A stretch of DNA of 51,112 bases from Vulcanimicrobiota bacterium. Lineage in GTDB: Bacteria > Vulcanimicrobiota > Vulcanimicrobiia > Vulcanimicrobiales > Vulcanimicrobiaceae. Below the pieces are notes generated by a model. It worked only from the letters and a program-made list of their open reading frames with translations, did no database searches and was not told the DNA's origin. A program made the position numbers and the translations under genes. The DNA lies in contig PMOS01000017.1 of assembly GCA_003161435.1 (NCBI GenBank), positions 1-51,112 on the forward strand, given 5' to 3'. Of this stretch, positions 44,150-51,112 are shown in pieces; position 1 is the stretch's first letter, and every line of letters starts with the position of its first letter.

Positions 44150-46179
44150 TCGAACGCGTCGCCCGCTCGTACGTCGACGCCCTCGGACGGGAGCGGCGCG
44201 CCACGCCTGAGACCGTCGCCCGCTTCGAAGCGCTGATCGGCGACGAGGCGCATGACTTCGTCGCACCGACGCGCGTGTTGCGCGAGGGCGAGCCGCTGGC
44301 GATCGAGGTGACGCTGCCGGCGATGAGCTGGCCCGAGAGCGTCCAGTGGTCGCTCGTCCGCGAAGACGGCAGCACCGAAGAAGGGACGCTGCCGCTGCGC
44401 GATGCCGCCGTCGTCCGGGCCGATCATCGGCCCGAGTCGACGTATGACACGCGCCGCATCGTGCTGACCGGACCGCAGCCGCTCGGTACCCATCGCCTGG
44501 CGCTCGAGGTCGCCGCGTACGGACGCGCGAGCGTGCACGTCGTCGTCGCTCCCGCGCGCGCGTACGCGCCGCAGGGGCGCACGTGGGGGATCGCGGTGCA
44601 GCTCTACACGCTGCGCAGCGCTCGCAACGCCGGGATCGGCGACTTCGCCGATCTGCGCACGGTGTGCCGGCTGCTCGGCGAGCGTGGTGCGACGTACGTC
44701 GGGATCAACCCGCTGCACGCGCCGTTCCGCGGCGATCCCGAGGCGGCCAGCCCGTACGCAGCTTCGTCGCGGAAATGGCTGAACTGGCTCTACGTCGCGC
44801 TCGACGACGTTCCTGAACACGCGAGTGCCCCGGTGCGCGCGGTCGTGGAGCAACCCGGCCGCGACGCGACGATCGTGGCGCTGCGCGCGAGGGAGGTCGT
44901 CGACTACGCCGGGGTCGCGGCGGCGAAGGACGCGGTGTTGCGCGCCTGCGCCGCTGCGCTCGACAGCAACGCGGCGCGGCGTGACGCGTTCGACGCGTGG
45001 TGCGCGGTGCAGGGCGAGCAGCTGCTCCGCTTCGCGATCTTCGAGGCGCTCGTCGCCCGCTTCGGCCGCGAGCTGACGACGTGGCCGTCAACGTTTCGGA
45101 CTCCGTCGTCGCCCGACATCGCGCTGTTCGCCGCCACCGAGCAAACCGAGATCCACTACGCGATGTACCTCCAGTTTCTGGCGGCCGAGCAGCTGCACGC
45201 CGTCGCCGAAGACGCTGCGCACCACGGCGTGCAGCTCTACCGCGATCTCGCGGTCGGCGTCGACGCGAATGCCGCCGACGTCTGGGCGGATGCCGGCGCC
45301 TACGTCGAGGACGTCTCGGTCGGCGCGCCGCCCGACGTGCTGAACACGCAAGGCCAGGATTGGGGTTTGCCGCCGCCCGACCCGCGCGGCCTCGGCCGCG
45401 AGGGCTATGCCGAGCTGCTCGCGGTCGTGCAATCGAACTGCCGCGACGCGGGAGCGCTGCGCATCGATCACGCGTTCTCGCTGGCGCGCCTGTACTGGAT
45501 CCCGCGCGGGGCCGACCCGCGCAGCGGGACGTACGTGACGTATCCGATCGACGACTTGCGCGGGATCGTCGCACTGGCCAGCGTGCGCGAGCGTTGCGTC
45601 GTGATCGGCGAAGATCTCGGAACGGTGCCCGACGGTTTCCGCGAACGAATGGCGGAAACCGGAATCCTGTCGTATCGGATCTTGTTCTTCGAGCGCCGGC
45701 TCGACGGATCGTTCATCCCGCCCGAAGAGTATCCCGAGCTCGCGCTCGCCACGTCGGGAACGCACGACCTGCCGACGATCGCCGCTTGGCTGCGCGCCGA
45801 AGACGTCGGCCTGCGTCACCGGCTGGGACTCCTCGAGATCGAGCCGGACGCGGCTACGACAGCGCGCGAGAACGACCGCCGCCTGCTGCTCGACACGTTG
45901 ATCGACCACGGCGATCTCACTCCCGACGAGCAGGACGACGACGCGGCGGTCATTGTCGCCGCGAACCGTTACCTCGCCGCGACGCCGTCTGCGATCGTCA
46001 TGGCTCAGTTGGACGACATCCTAGCCGAACGAACGCCCGTCAACGTCCCGGGAACCTCGATGCAGTACCCGAATTGGCGACGGAAGCTGGGAACCGACGT
46101 CGATGCGCTCGCAACCGACGGCCGGCTCACCCGGCTCTGCGCCGCGCTCAACGAAATCCGTCCCGGAGCAACGCCGTGA
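44146..46179 (+). CDS. malQ: 4-alpha-glucanotransferase (amylomaltase) MalQ
   Basis: The ATG at 44146 overlaps the glgX stop and gives 677 residues. The first 140 residues are an extra beta-rich domain (VEVTLPAMSWPESVQWSLV, ASVHVVVAPARAY), as in long bacterial MalQ. The GH77 core begins at TWGIAVQLYTLRS and includes the catalytic loop region GALRIDHAFSLARLYWIP, VVIGEDLGTVPDG with the acid Glu, and SGTHDLPTIAAW. It transfers maltodextrin segments between glucans, recycling the short chains freed by GlgX. Its stop overlaps the next gene (GTGA). Confidence 0.93.
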   Translation: MIERVARSYVDALGRERRATPETVARFEALIGDEAHDFVAPTRVLREGEPLAIEVTLPAMSWPESVQWSLVREDGSTEEGTLPLRDAAVVRADHRPESTYDTRRIVLTGPQPLGTHRLALEVAAYGRASVHVVVAPARAYAPQGRTWGIAVQLYTLRSARNAGIGDFADLRTVCRLLGERGATYVGINPLHAPFRGDPEAASPYAASSRKWLNWLYVALDDVPEHASAPVRAVVEQPGRDATIVALRAREVVDYAGVAAAKDAVLRACAAALDSNAARRDAFDAWCAVQGEQLLRFAIFEALVARFGRELTTWPSTFRTPSSPDIALFAATEQTEIHYAMYLQFLAAEQLHAVAEDAAHHGVQLYRDLAVGVDANAADVWADAGAYVEDVSVGAPPDVLNTQGQDWGLPPPDPRGLGREGYAELLAVVQSNCRDAGALRIDHAFSLARLYWIPRGADPRSGTYVTYPIDDLRGIVALASVRERCVVIGEDLGTVPDGFRERMAETGILSYRILFFERRLDGSFIPPEEYPELALATSGTHDLPTIAAWLRAEDVGLRHRLGLLEIEPDAATTARENDRRLLLDTLIDHGDLTPDEQDDDAAVIVAANRYLAATPSAIVMAQLDDILAERTPVNVPGTSMQYPNWRRKLGTDVDALATDGRLTRLCAALNEIRPGATP

Positions 46180-48686
46180 AAGCTGTCCTGATGGCCGGGG
46201 GCGAGGGGTCCCGTCTTCGTCCGCTCACCTCGCGCCGGCCCAAACCGCTCGCGCCGGTCGCCGGTAAGCCGGTGATGGAGCTCATCGTCGAGCTGTTGCG
46301 CGCGCACGGCTTCGACGAGGTCGTCGCGACGCTGCACTATCTCGCCGACGAGATCGAAGCCTACTTCGGCGACGGCGAAGCGCAAGGCGTCAAGATGCAC
46401 TACGTCGTCGAGGACACGCCGCTCGGCACCGCCGGCGCGGTGAAGATGGCGCACGACCTGCTGATCGGCGAGACGTTCCTGGTGATCAGCGGCGACGCGC
46501 TGACCGATCTCGACCTGTCCGCCGTGGTCCGCCATCACAAAGAACAGGGCAACGACGTCACGATCGCCCTGCAGCGCGTGACGAATCCGCTCGAGTTCGG
46601 CGTCGTCGTGACCGACGAGCAGGGGCGCATCGTGCGCTTTCTCGAGAAGCCGTCGTGGGGCGAGGTCTTCTCCGACACGATCAACACCGGGATCTACGTG
46701 CTCGAACCCGCCATCCTCGACCGCATGCAGCGCGGGCGCGTGTACGACTTCTCCAAAGACCTGTTCCCCGAGATGCTGCGCGACGGCGCGAAGCTCGGCG
46801 GTTACGTGATCGACGCCTACTGGACCGACATCGGCAACCTCGAACAGTACCAGCAGGCGAATTACGACGCGGTCGAACGCAAGGTCGCGATCCGGTTCGC
46901 CGGCGACGAGATCGCACCGGGCGTGTACGCCGGTCCAGGGACGCGCGTCGATCCGAGCGCGACCATCGAGGGACCGGTGGTGCTGGGCCGCGACGTCCGC
47001 GTCCACGCCGGCGCACGGATCGTCGGGCCGGCCGTGATCGGCGACCGCACGATCGTCGAACGCGGCGCGACGGTGAACCGTAGCGTCACCTGGGAGGACG
47101 TCTACGTCGGCGAGGAAGCCGCGCTCAACGACTGCACGGTCGCCGACCGCAACACGATCCAGAAGCGCGCCAAGATCAACGAGAACAGCGTGATCGGCCG
47201 CGGCTGCACGATCGGCGTCGGCGCGACCGTCAACGCGCACCTCAAGCTGTGGCCCGACAAATGGGTCACGCCCGGCTCGATCGTCTCGATGTCGCTGATC
47301 TACGGTCAGAAGTGGCCGGGCTCGTTGTTCGGCTCGGGCGGCGTCAGCGGACTGGCGAACCTCGAGATCACGCCGGAGTTCGCGCTCAAGCTCGGCCAGG
47401 CGTTCGGCACGTGGCTGCGCCCGGGTCAAGCCGTGATGACCAGCCGCGACACGCATCCGGCGTCGCGCGTCATGAACCGCTGCATCATCTCCGGACTGCT
47501 CAGCGTCGGCGTGAACGTGCTCGATCTGCGCTCGTACCCGCTTCCCCTCGCGCACTATGCTGTGCGCGCCGGCAGCGACGGCGGAGTGCACGTGCGCGTC
47601 GCCTCCGACGATCCCAACGCGATCCTGTTCGAGTTCTTCGACCACACCGGGATCGGCATCGACAAAGGCACCGAGCGCAAGATCGAAAACCTGTTCTTCC
47701 GCGAGGACTTCCGGCGCACGCCGATGGACGAAGTCGGCCGGCTCGATTTTCCCTCGCGCGCGCTCGAGCGTTATACCGGCGCGTTCATCCACTCGCTCGG
47801 TGCGAACGCGATCAAGGAAGCGAACTTCCGGGTCGTGATCGACTACGCGTTCGGAAACGCCTCGATCGTGCTGCCGCAGATCCTGGGCACGCTGGGCGTC
47901 GAACAGATCGCGATCAACGCCTACTTCGATGCAGCCAAGGTGCGCACGTTCCGCGAAGACCGCGAACGCCATCTCCAGCAACTCACCACCGTGGTCACGT
48001 CGCTGGAAGCGAATCTGGGCGTGCTGATCGACGCCGACGGCGAGACCCTCACGCTGGTCGACGACGCCGGGAGGATCGTCGGGCGCAACCGCCTGATGGC
48101 GCTGCTCACGCTGCTGGTAGCGCGCGCAAAGCCGGGGGCGCGAATTGCGATGCCGGTCACCGTGCCGACCGTCCTCGAACGGATCGCGGAGGACAACGGC
48201 GCGACGATCGTCCGCACGCGCAGCGATCGCCGTTCGCTGATGGCGCTGGCCGAGAACGAAGGCAGCGCGCTCACCTTTGCCGGCGGGATGAACTACGAGC
48301 TGATCTTCCCCGAGTTCCAGCCGGCCTTCGACGGCATCTACGCGACGGCGAAGATCATGGAGCTGCTCGCCGCCGAGCACCGCAAGCTGTCCGAGCTCGT
48401 CGCGATGCTGCCGCGGTGGCACATCGCCGGTCGCGTCGTCCCGTGCCCGTGGGACCGCAAAGGCGCCGTGATGCGATCGCTGCACGATGAGGCCGCCCAC
48501 GGCGGCAACGGCAAAGTCGACACGCTCGACGGGATTCGCCTGGCGCGCGACCACGGCTGGGTGCTCGTCCTGCCCGACGCGACCGAAGCCTCGGTCAACG
48601 TCTGGGCCGAAGGCGAATCCGACGACGAAGCATCCTATTACGCCGACGAGATCGTAGACCGCGTCAAAGCCATCGCCGCCAGCTAA
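46176..48686 (+). CDS. Sugar-nucleotidyltransferase / LbH / phosphoglucomutase-like fusion
   Basis: The 836-residue product has three parts. Residues 1-235 are a nucleotidyltransferase (MAGGEGSRLRPLT, KPLAPVAGKPV, GDALTDLD) like GDP-mannose or glucose-1-phosphate nucleotidyltransferases. Residues 245-360 are hexapeptide repeats forming a left-handed beta helix. Residues 375-836 follow the phosphoglucomutase/phosphomannomutase fold. Key mutase motifs are changed: TASHNP is VASDDP (475-480; S477 kept), DGDADR is DADGET (619-624), and GExSGH is GGMNYEL (703-709). Proteins of this layout are usually annotated mannose-1-phosphate guanylyltransferase. Its place at the end of a glycogen operon suggests NDP-glucose supply instead; the base and sugar are unproven. 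Confidence 0.87.
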   Translation: MKAVLMAGGEGSRLRPLTSRRPKPLAPVAGKPVMELIVELLRAHGFDEVVATLHYLADEIEAYFGDGEAQGVKMHYVVEDTPLGTAGAVKMAHDLLIGETFLVISGDALTDLDLSAVVRHHKEQGNDVTIALQRVTNPLEFGVVVTDEQGRIVRFLEKPSWGEVFSDTINTGIYVLEPAILDRMQRGRVYDFSKDLFPEMLRDGAKLGGYVIDAYWTDIGNLEQYQQANYDAVERKVAIRFAGDEIAPGVYAGPGTRVDPSATIEGPVVLGRDVRVHAGARIVGPAVIGDRTIVERGATVNRSVTWEDVYVGEEAALNDCTVADRNTIQKRAKINENSVIGRGCTIGVGATVNAHLKLWPDKWVTPGSIVSMSLIYGQKWPGSLFGSGGVSGLANLEITPEFALKLGQAFGTWLRPGQAVMTSRDTHPASRVMNRCIISGLLSVGVNVLDLRSYPLPLAHYAVRAGSDGGVHVRVASDDPNAILFEFFDHTGIGIDKGTERKIENLFFREDFRRTPMDEVGRLDFPSRALERYTGAFIHSLGANAIKEANFRVVIDYAFGNASIVLPQILGTLGVEQIAINAYFDAAKVRTFREDRERHLQQLTTVVTSLEANLGVLIDADGETLTLVDDAGRIVGRNRLMALLTLLVARAKPGARIAMPVTVPTVLERIAEDNGATIVRTRSDRRSLMALAENEGSALTFAGGMNYELIFPEFQPAFDGIYATAKIMELLAAEHRKLSELVAMLPRWHIAGRVVPCPWDRKGAVMRSLHDEAAHGGNGKVDTLDGIRLARDHGWVLVLPDATEASVNVWAEGESDDEASYYADEIVDRVKAIAAS

Positions 48687-48713
48687 CGCCGTCCCGCAGC
48701 GAAAGGCCCCGAT

Positions 48714-48813
48714 GTCACCCTGAGCTCGTCGAAGGGCGAACGATGGAGTCCAGCGACAACACAAACGCCCACGAGATGATCGCGCCGTCGCCCTGAGCCC
48801 GGCGAAGGGCGAC
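48714..48813 (+). repeat. REP-like composite repeat, copy 2
   Basis: The left part (48714-48760) matches 38231-38277 closely; the 26-base spacer differs; the right part (48787-48813) is identical to 38304-38330. It lies between the nucleotidyltransferase fusion and the prolyl oligopeptidase. Both copies are intergenic and in the same orientation. Confidence 0.85.
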
Positions 48814-48874
48814 CGCGACACGACAAAGGTTGACTCCGAAGGAATGCGTTATCGGGTGCGTAACCGGCCGGGCC

Positions 48875-51097
48875 ATGCGCCGACCGATCGTGCTTGGCCT
48901 CGTCGTCCCGACCGCCGTGGCCGGGCTCGTGCTGACGACCGCCGTTGCGTTGCTCGCGGCTGCGGTGATTCCGGCGGCGCCTACGCCGCCGGCGGTGCGG
49001 CCGGTGACCGAGACGCATTTCGGCGTGACCGTCAGCGATCCGTACCGCTACTTCGAGGATCCGAAGGATCCCGGACTGGCAGCGTACTTCAAAGCTCAGA
49101 GCGCGTACGCGCGCGCGGTGCTCGATGCGATCCCCGGGCGTTCCGCGCTCGCCGCGCGCATCGCACAACTCGACAACGCCGCCGAAACGATCGGTGACGT
49201 GCAGCCGGTGGGCGGAACGTACTTCTACGAGAAGCGGCCGGCCGGCGCGAACACGACTCGCATCTACACGCGCTCGATCTCCGGTGGGCCCGAACGGCTC
49301 CTGTTCGATCCGGACCGCTTCGCGCGATCGGCGAACCAGCACTACTCGATCGACTACTACTCGGTGTCACAGACGGGGCGCTACCTCGCCGCCGGCGTTT
49401 CCGAAGGGGGCTCGGAGAAGACCGTGATGCACGTCGTCGACGTGCACAGCGGCAAGCTGTTGCCGGACGTCATCGATCGTGCCATCTACATCGCGCCGTC
49501 GTGGCGCGCCGACGACCGTTCGTTCTACTACTTCCGCACGCCGCCGGCACGACCGAACCAGCCACAGAGCGAGAAGGACACCAAGGGCGTCGCGCGCCTG
49601 CACGTGCTCGGCCGCGACCCCGACCGCGATCCGGCGATCTTCGGCTACGGGCTCGACAAGAACATCCCGTTCGCTCCCGAGGACGCGGCGATCGTGACGG
49701 TTTCGCCGCGCACCCTTTGGGCAACGGCGGCGATCGCGCACGGCGTGCAGAACGAGGTCACGATCTACGTCGCGCCGGCGGCGACCGCGCTCGGCGCTCA
49801 CGCGCCCTGGCGCAAGATCGCGAGCTATGCCGACGACGTGCTCGGCGGCGACGTCGTCGGCGACACTGCCTATCTGCTTGCGCACCAAGGTGCTGCGCGC
49901 CATCGCATCCTCGCGTTCGACCTCCGGACGGGTTCGCTGCGCACGGCGCGCGTAGTGGTTCCCGAGTCGAGCCACGTGATCGAGGACATCTCCCTCGCCG
50001 GCGACGGCTTCTATCTGCGCGACCTCGAAGGCGGGCTCTCGACGCTGCGCCGGTTGGCGCTCAATCGCGACGGCACGCCGGGCGCGATCGCCGACATCGA
50101 GCTGCCGTTCGCCGGAGCGATCGCCGGCGTGTCGACGGATCCGATGGTGCCCGGCGTGACGTTTGGGCTGCAGTCGTGGACCGAGTCGCCCCGCATCTAC
50201 CGCGTCGGCGCAAATCTGCCGCTCACCGATACCGGGCTGCGCAAGAAGTCCGACGTCGACTACTCCGGGATCACGTCACGCGAAGTGCTCGCCCCGAGCG
50301 CCGATGGAACGCAGGTGCCGCTCTCGATCGTGATCCCGAAGAACATCGTGCTCGACGGGACGCACCCGATGCTGCTCGACGGCTACGGCGCATACGGCAT
50401 CGTCATCCGGCCGTCGTTCTCGGCGGTGCGGCTGGCGTGGCTCGAGCGCGGCGCGATCTTCGCCGAGTGTCACCCGCGCGGCGGGGGCGAGAACGGCGAA
50501 GACTGGCACTACGGCGCGCACATCGCGACCAAGCAGCACACGGTCGACGACTACATCGGCTGCGCGCAGTACCTGATCGCCCAGCATTATACGTCGGCGG
50601 CGAAGCTTGCCGGCGAGGGGACCAGCGCCGGCGGCGTGACGATCGGCAACGCGATCGTGCAACATCCCGAGCTGTTCGCCGCCGCGCTCGACAACGTCGG
50701 CGATACGAATCCGGTTCGCGACGAGTTCGCCGAAGGCGGCCCGGCCAACATCCCCGAGTTCGGGACGATCACCAACCAGGTCGGCTGGAACGCGCTGTAC
50801 TCGACCGATCCCTACGTCCACATCAAGGACGGCGTCGCGTACCCGGCCGTGCTGGCAATCACCGGCGCCAACGATCCGCGCGTCGCGCCGTGGATCGTCG
50901 CGAAGTTCGCCGCCCGGTTACAAGCCGCCACCTCGAGCGGCAAGCCGGTGCTGCTGCGCGTCGACTACGACGCGGGGCACGGATACCTCGGCAGCTCGCG
51001 CGCGCAGGCCCAAGCGCTGGCGACCGATCAAGACGCCTTCCTCCTGTGGCAGCTGGGAGATCCATCGTTCGCGCTGGCGTGGCCGCCAGCACACTAG
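48875..51097 (+). CDS. Prolyl oligopeptidase family (S9A) peptidase
   Basis: The ATG at 48875 (MRRPIVLGLVVPTAVAG) starts a 740-residue protein; a TTG at 48830 would add 15 residues. A hydrophobic N-terminus suggests a signal peptide or anchor, so the enzyme is likely exported. Residues about 50-460 include the POP opening TETHFGVTVSDPYRYFEDP and a seven-bladed propeller. The hydrolase domain has S584 in GEGTSAGGV, D667 in GANDPRV, and H702 in DAGHGYLG, a complete triad. It should cleave short peptides after Pro. The gene ends 15 bases before the window end. Confidence 0.92.
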   Translation: MRRPIVLGLVVPTAVAGLVLTTAVALLAAAVIPAAPTPPAVRPVTETHFGVTVSDPYRYFEDPKDPGLAAYFKAQSAYARAVLDAIPGRSALAARIAQLDNAAETIGDVQPVGGTYFYEKRPAGANTTRIYTRSISGGPERLLFDPDRFARSANQHYSIDYYSVSQTGRYLAAGVSEGGSEKTVMHVVDVHSGKLLPDVIDRAIYIAPSWRADDRSFYYFRTPPARPNQPQSEKDTKGVARLHVLGRDPDRDPAIFGYGLDKNIPFAPEDAAIVTVSPRTLWATAAIAHGVQNEVTIYVAPAATALGAHAPWRKIASYADDVLGGDVVGDTAYLLAHQGAARHRILAFDLRTGSLRTARVVVPESSHVIEDISLAGDGFYLRDLEGGLSTLRRLALNRDGTPGAIADIELPFAGAIAGVSTDPMVPGVTFGLQSWTESPRIYRVGANLPLTDTGLRKKSDVDYSGITSREVLAPSADGTQVPLSIVIPKNIVLDGTHPMLLDGYGAYGIVIRPSFSAVRLAWLERGAIFAECHPRGGGENGEDWHYGAHIATKQHTVDDYIGCAQYLIAQHYTSAAKLAGEGTSAGGVTIGNAIVQHPELFAAALDNVGDTNPVRDEFAEGGPANIPEFGTITNQVGWNALYSTDPYVHIKDGVAYPAVLAITGANDPRVAPWIVAKFAARLQAATSSGKPVLLRVDYDAGHGYLGSSRAQAQALATDQDAFLLWQLGDPSFALAWPPAH

Positions 51098-51112
51098 CAG
51101 GGTGCTGAAAAG

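Noticed and set aside
46005..48821. Minus-strand open frame of 938 codons
   Set aside because: It mirrors malQ's end and the nucleotidyltransferase fusion, has no recognised domain, and its N-terminus is translated REP-like repeat.

Overview
The window is one continuous high-GC segment from a bacterium with strong G/C preference at third codon positions. Several exported proteins carry a lipobox. Two of them are Thr/Pro- or Ala/Pro-rich low-complexity lipoproteins, and one is an NHL-like propeller lipoprotein. Together with the many GTG/TTG starts this suggests an uncultured soil-type lineage such as candidate phylum Eremiobacterota (WPS-2). That placement is inference from gene style; no rRNA or other phylogenetic marker is present.

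Layout. 1-342 holds a decayed tyrosine-recombinase C-terminus. 343-3917 (minus) is a translationally coupled pair of lipoproteins: a TP-rich Ig-like protein and a large NHL-like propeller. 4355-5915 (minus) has a small membrane protein, a SRPBCC protein and a DUF5069 protein. 6084-10740 (plus) is a complete branched-chain/amide-type ABC importer (Tat-exported binding protein, livG, livF, livH, livM) with overlapping starts and stops. 10745-13159 (minus) is a MHYT-PAS-GGDEF-EAL c-di-GMP enzyme. 13353-15105 (plus) has a zinc alcohol dehydrogenase and a second DUF5069 protein. 15277-18691 is a polysaccharide glycosyltransferase cluster (ExoA-like GT2 diverging from two coupled GT4 genes). 18866-23512 (minus) is an unusual three-gene operon: sedolisin-like lipoprotein peptidase, STAND/MalT-type ATPase with a long helical repeat region but no DNA-binding domain, and an HD-GYP phosphodiesterase.

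23718-27167 (minus) encodes a 1149-residue fusion of a Cas4/RecB-like nuclease, a DEDD-type exonuclease and a UPF1-like helicase. 27254-29646 (plus) has a cupin, a lytic transglycosylase and a quinone-oxidoreductase-like MDR protein. 29643-32523 (minus) has a low-complexity lipoprotein and thiC, the latter behind a clear TPP riboswitch, with a DMT transporter diverging from it. 33590-34456 (minus) has two small secreted proteins, one with a remarkable Tyr/Cys-rich C-terminus. 34673-35359 is a Uma2-family nuclease-like protein.

35481-48686 (plus) is an alpha-glucan locus: GH63-like glucosidase, a mercuric-reductase-like flavoprotein, glgB, glgX, malQ, and a nucleotidyltransferase-LbH-phosphoglucomutase fusion whose mutase motifs are degenerate. 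The last five genes overlap stop-to-start and are almost certainly co-translated. A roughly 100-bp two-part REP-like repeat occurs on both sides of this five-gene block (38231 and 48714). 48875-51097 is a prolyl oligopeptidase.

The most unusual items are the peptidase/STAND/HD-GYP operon, the degenerate mutase domain in the glycogen operon, the triple-domain nuclease-helicase, the Tyr/Cys-rich secreted peptide, two very short membrane-peptide ORFs, and the paired REP-like repeats. No tRNA, rRNA, CRISPR array or intact insertion sequence was seen.
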